Source: Methanomicrobiaceae archaeon UBA436
Lineage (GTDB): Archaea; Halobacteriota; Methanomicrobia; Methanomicrobiales; Methanoculleaceae
DNA length: 8,536 bases
Direction: 5' to 3'
Assembly (NCBI GenBank): GCA_002497965.1
Contig: DAFR01000120.1
Location: forward strand, 8,139-16,674
Below the pieces are notes generated by a model. That model searched no databases. It was given only the letters and a program-made list of their open reading frames with translations, and was not told the origin of the DNA. Below are positions 1 through 6,556 of the stretch, piece by piece; position 1 is the stretch's first letter; every line of letters begins with the position of its first letter. A program made the translations under genes and the position numbers.

Positions 1-862
1 CGTGGTTCTGCGTGGTGATGTAGATCTTCCCATCGCGGTAGCGGACAGGCTGGTTCGTCCCCCGGTGGCCGAACTTCATCTTGTAGGTCTCTGCGCCGAG
101 TGCAAGGGCTGCAACCTGGATACCCATGCAGATCCCGATTATGGGCAACTCTCCGGCCAGTTCTCCCACACACCTGATGGCCCCTGTCGCCCATCTCGGG
201 TCGCCGGGGCCGTTGCTGATGAAGAGAGCGTCGGGTTCTGCAGCCATCAGATCGTCTGCTGCTGCGTTGTGCGGGAAGACGTGGATCTCGGCGCCCCGGC
301 ACCTAAGACTCTCTATGATGTGGCGTTTCACACCGAGATCTATGAGGGCGATCCGTTTTCCGGGGCCGCTGATGGTGTATGGTGCGGTGCAGGAGACACG
401 CTCGATGAGATCCGTTTCTGTGATCGGGGAAACCGACCTTGCAAGCCTGACCGCCTCATTCCCGTCCTCGCCACCGACGATGAGAGATGCCCTGAGTGTG
501 CCGCATGTCCGTGTCTTTATGGTCAGGCTGCGGGTATCGACACCCGATATCCCCAAAAGAGCGTTTTCTTCAAAGTAGTCTGCAATTGATGGTTTTGTCG
601 TGGGCACGCGAGCGATCTCGCGCGCGACACAGCCAGCCGCCTGAACCCCGGGGCTCTCAAAATTCTGTAGGTCTACACCGTAATTCCCGATGAGGGGGTA
701 GGTGAACATCAGGATCTGCCCGGCATAACTGGGATCGGTCAATGCCTCCATGTAACCGGTCATCTGCGTCGTGAAGACGAGTTCCCCGCAACATCTCCCT
801 TCAACACCAAAACCATCCCCTACAACAAATGTTCCGTCTTCAAGACCCAGAACCGCCTTCAT
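1..862 (-). CDS. carA: Carbamoyl-phosphate synthase small (glutaminase) subunit, partial
   Basis: CarA hydrolyses glutamine and passes ammonia to CarB, which makes carbamoyl phosphate for pyrimidines and arginine; the complex is cytosolic. The visible 287 residues start at the ATG at 862-860; the C-terminal part, probably 60-90 residues, is cut off by the left edge. The N-terminal CPSase domain (about residues 1-130) has the family block MTGYMEALTDPSYAGQ near 34-49 and TYPLIGNYGV at 54-63. The class I glutamine amidotransferase domain starts near 170, with SNGPGDP at 216-222 and the nucleophile Cys245 in GICMGIQ (243-249). The last complete residues are the conserved Gln-Asn-His before the edge. 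Most bacterial CarA proteins read GICLGHQ; Met and Ile here are substitutions near the nucleophile, which is itself intact. No strong ribosome binding site precedes the start, so a leaderless or short-leader mRNA is possible. carB probably follows outside the window. Identification is very secure. Confidence 0.97.
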   Translation of the reverse strand, partial: MKAVLGLEDGTFVVGDGFGVEGRCCGELVFTTQMTGYMEALTDPSYAGQILMFTYPLIGNYGVDLQNFESPGVQAAGCVAREIARVPTTKPSIADYFEENALLGISGVDTRSLTIKTRTCGTLRASLIVGGEDGNEAVRLARSVSPITETDLIERVSCTAPYTISGPGKRIALIDLGVKRHIIESLRCRGAEIHVFPHNAAADDLMAAEPDALFISNGPGDPRWATGAIRCVGELAGELPIIGICMGIQVAALALGAETYKMKFGHRGTNQPVRYRDGKIYITTQNH

Positions 863-890
863 GAATTACCATATCATGTGGATCGGATTC

Positions 891-898
891 CTTATTAA
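891..898 (-). promoter_or_regulatory. Candidate TATA box for carA
   Basis: On the minus strand the AT-rich stretch TTAATAAG lies about 33 bases upstream of the carA start in an otherwise GC-rich spacer. An archaeal TATA box is centred roughly 25-27 bases before the transcription start, which would put that start only a few bases before the carA ATG. This fits the lack of a clear ribosome binding site there. It is a match by eye only. Confidence 0.35.
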
Positions 899-950
899 CG
901 GTAGTGACCAGGCGGATGCGGGTCCGGAAAACGGCGCATACCTCAGGTAA

Positions 951-970
951 TCCGAAATGTAGAATATAGA
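951..970 (+). promoter_or_regulatory. Candidate BRE/TATA promoter for the flavoprotein gene
   Basis: The plus strand reads CCGAAA (a purine-rich BRE-like stretch) and then GAATATAGA, about 20-28 bases before the ATG codons at 988 and 991. The expected transcription start would fall at or next to these ATGs, suggesting a leaderless or very short-leader mRNA. Just upstream, TACCTCAGGTA (939-949) is an 11-base inverted repeat that could bind a regulator. Both calls are by inspection. Confidence 0.35.
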
Positions 971-987
971 ATGAGACGAGATGAGAG

Positions 988-1872
988 ATGATGAGCGAGA
1001 GCGGGACAGAAGAGAAGACCCAAACTATCGAGACACCTGAAGGAACGTTCACCATCAGGCTGACCATGGATGATATGGGTAGCGTCTACCCCGGTATGAT
1101 CCGCTACAACATCGAGGTTCTCCGCGGCACGGAGACGGTCTACACCTACGCGATCAACTCTTACGAGATCCCGCCGGGTTCGCTCTTTGATGCCCGGAAG
1201 ACGGCGGATATAGTCTTTGCAAGGCTCGCGCAGGACGTTTCGTCGCGCCCGCACCTCTATCTCAGGCCGCGGCTCTTTACGCGGCCGCTGCCGGGGGATA
1301 CGGTCGATGTTGTGATCCTGCAGGGGAGTCCCCGCAGGTTCGGCAACTCCGCAAAGATTGCGTCCTGGTGCGATGATGAGGCCGCAAGGGCAGGTCTCTC
1401 CTCCCGTGTCTTCTACCTGCAGGATATGGATATCAGGGCGTGCATAGGCTGCTACGTCTGCTACGACCAGGGTTACTGTCCTGTGGATGATGATATGCCC
1501 CGTCTCATCCGGGCGCTTGAGACCGCATCGCTCATAGTTGTCTGCACGCCGGTCTACACCAACACGGTTCCTGCACCCCTGAAGGCGGCGATGGACAGGT
1601 GCCAGTGGCTCCACGCACGGGAGAAGGTGCTGGGAAAAGAGGTGCGAGCCCGCGGTCTGCTCATCGCGGTTGCGGGGCGGCGGGGGAAGGAGGCGTTCGC
1701 CTGCGTCACGGGAGTGGTCAGGGCGTTCATGGGAAACCTGGGTATCGGTTTCGCTGAGCCGATTCTGATAGGCGATCTTGACCGGCTGCGGGACGTGGCA
1801 GAGGTCGAAGGGATTGAAGAGGAGATCAGGGCTTCGCTGCGTGCTCTGCTCGTCTCCGGGGACGAAGGATAA
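988..1872 (+). CDS. Iron-sulfur flavoprotein (Isf/NADPH-dependent FMN reductase family) with an extra N-terminal domain
   Basis: A 294-residue cytosolic protein without signal peptide or membrane segment. From about residue 105 it is a flavodoxin-fold FMN-binding domain: strand VDVVILQGSPR (106-116), then a GNS turn typical of FMN phosphate binding (GSPRRFGNS, 113-121), and the late block TPVYTNTVPAPLKAAMDR (187-204). Cys152, Cys155, Cys158 and Cys164 form CX2CX2CX5C, the compact motif that binds a [4Fe-4S] cluster in the methanogen iron-sulfur flavoprotein Isf. The family transfers electrons between ferredoxin-like donors and FMN, and some members reduce O2 or H2O2; the substrate here is unknown. 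Residues 1-100 precede the usual Isf start and resemble no domain I recognise; they look beta-rich, with aromatics and a PPG turn near 62-64. The start could be 988 or the adjacent ATG at 991. The gene is divergent from carA and lies 28 bases before a cysteine-rich thioredoxin-like gene, suggesting a redox pair. Family is secure, role is not. Confidence 0.88.
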   Translation: MMSESGTEEKTQTIETPEGTFTIRLTMDDMGSVYPGMIRYNIEVLRGTETVYTYAINSYEIPPGSLFDARKTADIVFARLAQDVSSRPHLYLRPRLFTRPLPGDTVDVVILQGSPRRFGNSAKIASWCDDEAARAGLSSRVFYLQDMDIRACIGCYVCYDQGYCPVDDDMPRLIRALETASLIVVCTPVYTNTVPAPLKAAMDRCQWLHAREKVLGKEVRARGLLIAVAGRRGKEAFACVTGVVRAFMGNLGIGFAEPILIGDLDRLRDVAEVEGIEEEIRASLRALLVSGDEG

Positions 1873-1900
1873 TATAGCATACGCCCCTCACCGTTGATGC

Positions 1901-2245
1901 ATGGCAGAAGTGATAGTCGAGATTGTCGGGCTCAAAGATTCCGAGTGCGGGCCCTTTCCCTGTGACGAGACGAGATCCTGCGGCCTTGAGACCTGCCACC
2001 CCTCAAACAACCTGCTGGAGGCCATCGGCGCCCTGCGCGAAGAACTCTTCGCCGAGTATGGGGGGAGGGTGGTGGTGAAGACGACTCTGATCGATGAAGG
2101 GATGCCTGAATACGTGCGGCGCCTCATCGAGGAGCACCACCCGCCGATCCCGATCATCCTGGTCAACGGCAGGCTCACGCCTATTGGGAGGATCTCGCTC
2201 GACCTGATAAAAGAAGAGATTGATTCGGTTCTTGGAACCACCTAA
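1901..2245 (+). CDS. Small cysteine-rich thioredoxin-fold protein
   Basis: A 114-residue protein with a thioredoxin-like layout: strand EVIVEIVGL (3-11), cysteines at the start of the first helix, a middle strand VVVKTTLI (57-64), then IPIILVNGRLTPIG (83-96), where Pro84 sits at the place of the cis-proline and the NGR turn matches the usual hairpin. The usual CXXC is replaced by two CX4C pairs: Cys16-Cys21 (CGPFPC) and Cys27-Cys32 (CGLETC), all within 17 residues. They could act in disulfide exchange or bind a metal or Fe-S cluster; the sequence does not decide. There is no signal peptide. It starts 28 bases after the flavoprotein gene, so the two may be co-transcribed. However, an AT-rich TAATATAG at 1870-1877, about 25-30 bases before the ATG, could be its own TATA box for a leaderless transcript. 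The stop shares bases with the stop of the carbonic anhydrase on the other strand. No exact family name can be given. Confidence 0.75.
   Translation: MAEVIVEIVGLKDSECGPFPCDETRSCGLETCHPSNNLLEAIGALREELFAEYGGRVVVKTTLIDEGMPEYVRRLIEEHHPPIPIILVNGRLTPIGRISLDLIKEEIDSVLGTT
2205..2239 (-). terminator. Possible terminator of the carbonic anhydrase gene
   Basis: On the minus strand, just after the carbonic anhydrase stop, GGTTC and GAACC (2235-2239 and 2227-2231) can form a five-pair stem with a three-base loop, followed by the pyrimidine-rich TCTCTTCTTTTATC. This resembles T-rich archaeal termination. It lies inside the 3' end of the opposing thioredoxin-like gene, so the pattern may only reflect coding sequence. 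Confidence 0.25.
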
Positions 2246-2823
2246 AATATCTTCTTCAGCTCGCCTGTGGCAAGGTCGAAGTAAAGGCCGTGAATCTGGA
2301 TCCGCCCCTCTTTTTCTGCGGCCCTGACGGGAGGATAGGTGCGGAGATGCTCGATCTGCAGGCCGACGTTCTCGATCTCGATGAGACGAAGCCTGTTCTT
2401 CTCTTCTTCGGGGGTCTTCGGGGCCGGGATCCGGGAATCGACACGACGTTTCGCCTCAACCGCGTTGTTTAACCAGAGCGGGATGTAGTGGTCGCCCCCT
2501 TCGTGGTCGAGCGATTTTATCGCTCCGCAGTTTGAGTGTCCGCAGATGACGATATCATCGACCTTGAGGTGGTTCACTGCATACTCTATCACGGTTGCCA
2601 GGTTCCAGTCGTGAAGGGGGACGATGTTGCCGATGTTGCGGTGCACAAAGAGTTCTCCGGCCTTTGCACCGGTGATCCGCTCCGGGTCCACCCTCGAGTC
2701 GGAGCACCCGATCCAGAGGGCACCGGGGTGCTGGGCCGATGCGAGCGGCCCGTAGTGGCCGGGATCTCTTCTGAAGTCTTCTTCGAGGAAACGCCTGTTC
2801 CCTTCAAGGTATCTCTCTATCAT
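2242..2823 (-). CDS. Beta-class carbonic anhydrase
   Basis: Interconverts CO2 and bicarbonate with a zinc ion; soluble and cytosolic. The 193 residues contain the zinc ligands Cys40 (in GCSDSR), His96 and Cys99 (in CGHSNCGA, 94-101), and the Asp42-Arg44 pair that controls access to the metal. HRNIGN (61-66) and the adjoining segment match the bacterial type of beta enzyme, which usually has 190-230 residues. I chose the ATG at 2823-2821 because family members begin with a motif like MIERYLEGNRRF and because AAGGAG lies upstream at 2839-2834. The open frame runs further to 2952, but that stretch has no family similarity and reads through the probable promoter. In methanogens the enzyme may balance CO2 and bicarbonate for methanogenesis and carboxylations, including carbamoyl phosphate made by the nearby CarA. 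Its 3' end overlaps the stop of the opposing redox gene. cynT or can would be possible names, but no cyanase or other context here selects one. Confidence 0.95.
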   Translation of the reverse strand: MIERYLEGNRRFLEEDFRRDPGHYGPLASAQHPGALWIGCSDSRVDPERITGAKAGELFVHRNIGNIVPLHDWNLATVIEYAVNHLKVDDIVICGHSNCGAIKSLDHEGGDHYIPLWLNNAVEAKRRVDSRIPAPKTPEEEKNRLRLIEIENVGLQIEHLRTYPPVRAAEKEGRIQIHGLYFDLATGELKKIF

Positions 2824-2833
2824 CTCTCTTCTG

Positions 2834-2839
2834 CTCCTT
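2834..2839 (-). promoter_or_regulatory. Ribosome binding site of the carbonic anhydrase
   Basis: AAGGAG on the minus strand, ten bases before the ATG at 2823. It supports the short start over the upstream extension of the frame. It directly follows, and partly overlaps, a TAA (2840-2838) that ends a ten-codon upstream open frame. Confidence 0.6.
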
Positions 2840-2961
2840 ATGCGGTGTGGACGATCACATCTCCATCCATCACCTGGCAGAAGAGTGGGTTGTGCCGGGG
2901 GGGTTAAAAATGTATACAGGTGGATCTTTGAATACCGTTCAACCAGTGACACGCCGGGACA

Positions 2962-2988
2962 GGGGCGAGCCCCACCCCCAGGGGGGTG
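2962..2988. repeat. Two adjacent GC-rich palindromes
   Basis: GGGGC-GA-GCCCC (2962-2973) is followed at once by CACCCCC-AG-GGGGGTG (2973-2988). Each arm is perfect and each loop is two bases, so as hairpins they would need to open one pair. The minus-strand copy would lie between ilvD and the carbonic anhydrase promoter. Function unknown. Confidence 0.5.
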
Positions 2989-3108
2989 ATTCTCCGTCGA
3001 TGCGGTGCCATGGGGGATGAGAAGATCCGCGGTTCGATGCGATCACCCTCACCGAGATCCCCTTTCTGCTCCCCGTGCACTCTATCCGGCTCAATCATCA
3101 GACACTCG

Positions 3109-3132
3109 CCCGCCCCCTCTTGAGGGGGCGGG
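3109..3132. repeat. 24-base GC-rich palindrome
   Basis: CCCGCCCCCTC (3109-3119), then TT, then its exact reverse complement (3122-3132). An 11-pair stem this GC-rich is unlikely to be chance in a short spacer. It lies about 110 bases past the ilvD stop. On neither strand is it followed by a T tract, so a classical terminator is not supported; a processing or transcript-stabilising hairpin, or a protein site, is possible. Confidence 0.6.
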
Positions 3133-3186
3133 AGGAGGCCGCGGCCGCTGCCGGGAGGGAGGTGGGGGTGGTCGATTCCTCACCTC

Positions 3187-3235
3187 AAAAGACGGTATTC
3201 AGGAGAGCGGGAGCGTCCCCTCCGCCGTCAAGGGG
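3187..3235 (-). terminator. Possible terminator downstream of ilvD
   Basis: Starting seven bases past the ilvD stop on the minus strand, CCCCT-N9-AGGGG (3235-3217) and the overlapping GGGA-CGC-TCCC (3219-3209) offer alternative small stems, followed about 18 bases later by CTTTT (3191-3187). The T tract is short and distant, so this is only a candidate. Confidence 0.25.
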
Positions 3236-3241
3236 AAACCC

Positions 3242-4885
3242 TCACCGCTGGACGGCGCCGTGGTTTGCCTGCTCGACCGTCCTGGCATACCTGCCGAGCA
3301 CGCCGGCGATCTTGCGTTCGGGTGGTTTCCAGCCCTTCTGCCGCTCTTTCAGCGTCCGCGGATCGAGACAGAGGTCGAGTCGCTTCTCGTAGAGGTCGAT
3401 CTCGATCTCATCGCCGTCCTCCACAAAGGCGATAGGCCCGCCGACCGCGGCCTCGGGTGCTATATGGCCGATGCATGGCCCCCTTGTGCCGCCAGAGAAC
3501 CGGCCGTCCGTGACCAGTGCAACCCTGGCATAACCAAGCCCCATCAGTGCCGATGTCGGTGAGAGCATCTCCGGCATCCCGGGCCCTCCCCGCGGCCCCT
3601 CGTAGCGGATCACGACAACGTCGCCTTCCGCAATCTCGCGCTTAAGGATCGCGTTCATCGCGGCATCTTCGCCGTCGAAGACACGTGCCGGACCCCGGTG
3701 ACGCCACATGGCCTCCGGGACAGCGGCGCACTTGACGACAGCGCCGTCGGGGGCGAGCGTTCCCCGGACGATCTTTAGACCGCCGGCGGGACTGACCGGG
3801 GCATCGGTCGACCTTATCACCCCCGGGTCAGCGATCCTGGCGTTCTTTGCGATCTCCAGTATAGACCGGCCGGAGACCGTCGGGGCGTCGTCGAGGAGGT
3901 GTTCAAGCCTCTTTAAGACCGCCGGTATGCCTCCCGCGCGGTAGAGGGCAAGCATCGAGTGCGGCCCACCGGGCATCATGTGGCATATGTGCGGCGTCTC
4001 CTCACCGATGGCGCTAAATGTCTCAAGATCAAGAGGAATACCCGCCTCCAGCGCAATGGCCATCAGATGAAGCACGGTGTTCGTCGACCCGCCGAGCGCC
4101 ATGTCAACCCTTATAGCGTTTGAAAGGCTCCCGGGGGTGAGGATATTGCGTGGCCGCAGATCTTCCTGCACCAGGCCGACAACGCGTTCCCCGCTCTCAC
4201 GGGCTATGCGGAGTTTAGCGGCATCGACCGCCGGAATGGCTGCACACCCCGGGAGGGAGAGACCCAGCGCCTCGGTCACGCATGCCATCGTGTTTGCGGT
4301 ATACAGTCCCTGACAGCTCCCGCACCCGGGCATCGCCGCACACTCGATCTCGCCAAGGTCTTCTTCGGTCATCGTGCCGGCGGCAACGCGGCCAACGCTC
4401 TCGAAGACGTCTATGAGTGAGAGCTCGCGGCCAGCCGCGAAACCGGGGAGCATCGCCCCCCCCGTGACGACGATCGTCGGGACGTTGCACCGCACCGCCG
4501 CCATGAGCATCCCGGGGACGATCTTGTCGCATGTCCCGAGACAGACCAGGCCGTCGAAGCGGTGCGCCTCGACCATCAGTTCAATGGCGTCAGCGATGTT
4601 CTCCCGCGAGGGGAGGGAATACCGCATCCCCTCGTGCCCCATCGCGATCCCATCGCAGATGCCGATTGTCCCGAACTCAAACGGCACCCCGCCCGCGGCC
4701 GCGATCCCCTCCTGGACCTTCTGCGAGATCGACCGGAGGTGGATGTGCCCCGGGACGATGTTGTTGTAGGCGTTTGCTATCCCGATGAACGGCATCTCCA
4801 TCTCGCGGTCGGTGATGCCAAGCGCCCTGAGCAGCGCCCTGTTCGGGGCACGCTGGTAACCCCTCTTAACCGTCTCACTCCGCAT
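3242..4885 (-). CDS. ilvD: Dihydroxy-acid dehydratase
   Basis: Dehydrates 2,3-dihydroxy-isovalerate and 2,3-dihydroxy-3-methylvalerate to the 2-keto acids for valine, leucine and isoleucine; an Fe-S and Mg enzyme of the cytosol. The 547 residues match the usual full length of about 550. Signatures are [19 protein letters not shown] (77-95), TCDKIVPGM (118-126) with Cys119 as a cluster ligand and Lys121 at the place of the carbamylated metal-binding lysine, [15 protein letters not shown] (186-200), GGSTNT (265-270) and GRFSGG (461-466). The early segment reads VPGH (44-47), the form of E. coli-type enzymes with an oxygen-sensitive [4Fe-4S] cluster, rather than the PCN of [2Fe-2S] relatives; cluster type is thus an inference. 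The start at 4885-4883 is chosen because the protein begins MRSETVKRG, as family members do, and GAGGT lies six bases upstream. Another in-frame ATG is four codons earlier, and the frame stays open to 4969 inside cobA. It follows cobA by 49 bases and may be co-transcribed with it. Confidence 0.97.
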   Translation of the reverse strand: MRSETVKRGYQRAPNRALLRALGITDREMEMPFIGIANAYNNIVPGHIHLRSISQKVQEGIAAAGGVPFEFGTIGICDGIAMGHEGMRYSLPSRENIADAIELMVEAHRFDGLVCLGTCDKIVPGMLMAAVRCNVPTIVVTGGAMLPGFAAGRELSLIDVFESVGRVAAGTMTEEDLGEIECAAMPGCGSCQGLYTANTMACVTEALGLSLPGCAAIPAVDAAKLRIARESGERVVGLVQEDLRPRNILTPGSLSNAIRVDMALGGSTNTVLHLMAIALEAGIPLDLETFSAIGEETPHICHMMPGGPHSMLALYRAGGIPAVLKRLEHLLDDAPTVSGRSILEIAKNARIADPGVIRSTDAPVSPAGGLKIVRGTLAPDGAVVKCAAVPEAMWRHRGPARVFDGEDAAMNAILKREIAEGDVVVIRYEGPRGGPGMPEMLSPTSALMGLGYARVALVTDGRFSGGTRGPCIGHIAPEAAVGGPIAFVEDGDEIEIDLYEKRLDLCLDPRTLKERQKGWKPPERKIAGVLGRYARTVEQANHGAVQR

Positions 4886-4890
4886 TCTAA

Positions 4891-4903
4891 ACCTCATAGG
4901 AGG
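4891..4903 (-). promoter_or_regulatory. ilvD ribosome binding site within a small dyad
   Basis: On the minus strand GAGGT precedes the chosen ATG (4885) by a TTAGA-type spacer, and CCTC eight bases further upstream can pair with its GAGG through a four-base loop (4900-4903 with 4892-4895). The first of the two possible ATG codons lies in the loop region. The dyad could hide the ribosome binding site, but four pairs alone are weak. Confidence 0.4.
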
Positions 4904-4934
4904 ATAAGCGCAGAGGGGGAAAAGTGTATGCCGG

Positions 4935-5675
4935 TTATGTGGTGCCGGAGCCCTCGTAGAGCTCCACAACCCCGCCGATGACTATCACCGCCGGCGGTCT
5001 GACACCCGCCGCACGGGCTTTATCGGCGATATCGGCAAGCGTCCCGACCGTCACGCGCTGGTCCGGCCGTAACCCCCGCTCAATGACCGCCACCGGGGTC
5101 GCAGGATCCTTCCCGTGCGCGGTCAGGGCTGCCGCGATTTTGGGGAGGTTCTTTACCCCCATCAGGATGACGAGCGTCCCCTTCAGCCGCGAGAGGACCT
5201 CCCAGTCGAGGGCGGACTCAGGTTTTGCTGGATCCTCGTGCCCCGTGATGAATGTCACGGTCGAGGCGTACCGTCGGTGGGTGACCGGGATCCCGACCAT
5301 CTCCGGGACTGCGATGGCGCTCGTCACACCCGGCACGACCTCGACAGGGACGCCGTGCGCCCGGAGCGTCTCCATCTCCTCCCCCCCGCGGCCAAAGAGG
5401 AAGGGGTCGCCACCTTTCAGGCGTACGACAGTCTTTCCCTCCTTCACCCGCTCGACCATCAGCGCCTCGATCTCGTGCTGCTCCAGGGTATGGTTCCCGC
5501 CGTACTTCCCGCAGTCGATGAGTTCGGCGCTCCTGGGGAGAGTCGCCAGGATCTCTTCACCCGGGAGCTGGTCATAAAGGATCACATCCGCGCTCTCGAT
5601 CACCTCACGGGCGCGTATCGTCATGAGGCCCAGACCACCGGGTCCTGCCCCAACCAGGTAGGCTCTTCCTGTCAT
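4935..5675 (-). CDS. cobA: Uroporphyrinogen-III C-methyltransferase (SUMT)
   Basis: Transfers two methyl groups from S-adenosylmethionine to C2 and C7 of uroporphyrinogen III, giving precorrin-2, the branch point to siroheme, cobamides and, in methanogens, coenzyme F430. The 246 residues are the normal length of a single-domain enzyme; no CysG-like dehydrogenase or HemD domain is fused. Motifs of the tetrapyrrole methylase fold are [12 protein letters not shown] (8-19), VILYDQL (31-37), [16 protein letters not shown] (85-100), [11 protein letters not shown] (114-124), GIPVTHR (128-134) and ITGH (143-146). The start at 5675-5673 lies in an ATGA shared with the hemC stop, and the first residues [13 protein letters not shown] fit the family; the longer open frame to 5795 only shadows hemC. 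Translation is probably coupled to hemC, with GGGGA a few bases upstream as a possible binding site. Downstream comes ilvD. Confidence 0.97.
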   Translation of the reverse strand: MTGRAYLVGAGPGGLGLMTIRAREVIESADVILYDQLPGEEILATLPRSAELIDCGKYGGNHTLEQHEIEALMVERVKEGKTVVRLKGGDPFLFGRGGEEMETLRAHGVPVEVVPGVTSAIAVPEMVGIPVTHRRYASTVTFITGHEDPAKPESALDWEVLSRLKGTLVILMGVKNLPKIAAALTAHGKDPATPVAVIERGLRPDQRVTVGTLADIADKARAAGVRPPAVIVIGGVVELYEGSGTT

Positions 5676-6556
5676 GACCGTATCCCCAGTGCCGCGTAGG
5701 CCTCCCGGATCAGGTCGGCCGCCTTCTCGCGCAGTTCTCGGCCGCATTCCCGTGCCTCCTCGATCGTCGTGACGCGCCGCTCGATACGCTCCCACCGGGA
5801 GCCATCGAGCGAGAGCACCTCGGCAACCAGGTCTGTGCCCCGGCAGTATATCCCCTGCGGGGTGAAACAGCCTCCACCGACCTCCTCCATCACTGCGCGC
5901 TCGATCCCGGCGTCAAGACGAGTCCGGGCATGGTCAAGCGCTGCAATCGTCTCGACGACCGCCGGGTCATCGCGGCAGACCACAGCGATCGTCCCCTGAT
6001 TCGGCGAGGGGACAAACCTCTCCGTGGGAAGCGGTTCGCCCTCCAGCGTCAGCCCGAGCCGTTCAAGACCCGCCTCGGCAAGCACGATGGCGTCGTAGCG
6101 CCCCTCCCGGAGTTTCCGGATCCGGGTATCAACGTTCCCGCGCAGTTCTCGCACCTCAAGCGCCGGGTCGTCGCGGAGGATCTGGGCGCGGCGTCTTGTG
6201 CTCGACGATCCGACGACGCGAACCGCATCGAGCGGGGCGTCGTGCGCCAGAAAATCGGCGGCAGAGTCACGCTCAAGCACCGCAGGGCATGCAAGCCCGG
6301 CCGGACGCGCCGCCGGGATATCTTTCATGCTGTGCACAGCAGCATCGATCTCGCCGCGGAGGATGGCGTCATCGAGGGCCCGGACAAAGACCCCCTGCCC
6401 CCCGATGGCATGGAGCGGGACGCCGGTCGTGGTGTCGCCCTCTGTTGTGATGGTGACAACCTCTGCATCGACGCCGAGGTCAGCAAGCAGGCCAAGAACC
6501 TTCTGTGTCTGCGCCATAGCAAGAGCGCTCCCCCGTGTGCCTATGCGAAGAGACAT
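5672..6556 (-). CDS. hemC: Porphobilinogen deaminase (hydroxymethylbilane synthase)
   Basis: Joins four porphobilinogen molecules into the linear tetrapyrrole hydroxymethylbilane. All 294 residues are present, a typical length. The start [17 protein letters not shown] (1-17) is the family signature. HSMKD (75-79) carries the catalytic aspartate Asp79; [11 protein letters not shown] (116-126) and [12 protein letters not shown] (138-149) form the arginine-rich substrate and cofactor pocket; Cys230 in GGGCFTP (227-233) is the residue that should hold the dipyrromethane cofactor. The ATG at 6556-6554 lies inside the last codons of hemL (16-base overlap), with AGGT only about one base before it, too close for a good binding site, so translation probably depends on ribosomes finishing hemL. 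The stop TGA shares two bases with the cobA ATG. Its product needs uroporphyrinogen-III synthase before CobA can act, and that gene is not next to it. Confidence 0.97.
   Translation of the reverse strand: MSLRIGTRGSALAMAQTQKVLGLLADLGVDAEVVTITTEGDTTTGVPLHAIGGQGVFVRALDDAILRGEIDAAVHSMKDIPAARPAGLACPAVLERDSAADFLAHDAPLDAVRVVGSSSTRRRAQILRDDPALEVRELRGNVDTRIRKLREGRYDAIVLAEAGLERLGLTLEGEPLPTERFVPSPNQGTIAVVCRDDPAVVETIAALDHARTRLDAGIERAVMEEVGGGCFTPQGIYCRGTDLVAEVLSLDGSRWERIERRVTTIEEARECGRELREKAADLIREAYAALGIRS

Larger units (their letters stand above)
2824..3241. other. 418-base spacer with palindromes, no convincing gene
   Basis: The spacer separates the carbonic anhydrase start from the end of ilvD, both on the minus strand. 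Open frames on both strands (for example 2904-3098 minus) lack a good ribosome binding site or any recognisable similarity. The part near the carbonic anhydrase is AT-richer, with the palindrome TGTATACA (2911-2918) beside TTTTTAACC on the minus strand, and TTGAA-N5-TTCAA (2928-2942); these could be promoter and operator. The rest is very GC-rich with dyads at 2962-2988, 3109-3132 and 3209-3235 and a G-rich tract at 3124-3171. Confidence 0.7.

Noticed and set aside
840..1067. Minus-strand frame over the carA/flavoprotein divergent spacer
   Set aside because: It overlaps the start of carA out of frame and the flavoprotein in antisense, with no similarity to anything recognised.
2824..2952. 43-residue N-terminal extension of carbonic anhydrase
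   Set aside because: The family starts at the later methionine, which has its own AAGGAG; the extension crosses AT-rich promoter-like DNA.
2904..3098. 64-codon open frame on the minus strand between ilvD and carbonic anhydrase
   Set aside because: No recognisable similarity, no good ribosome binding site, and it runs through palindromes and the likely carbonic anhydrase promoter region.
3247..3263. Exact 17-base match between the end of ilvD and the hemB fragment near 8464-8480
   Set aside because: Both encode the same Gly-Ala-Val-Gln-Arg stretch with the same codons in otherwise unrelated proteins; one shared pentapeptide explains it without a mobile repeat.
3005..3562. Long plus-strand frames over the spacer and the end of ilvD
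   Set aside because: They mainly mirror ilvD in antisense, and their spacer part has low-complexity Gly/Arg/Pro composition typical of non-coding GC-rich DNA.
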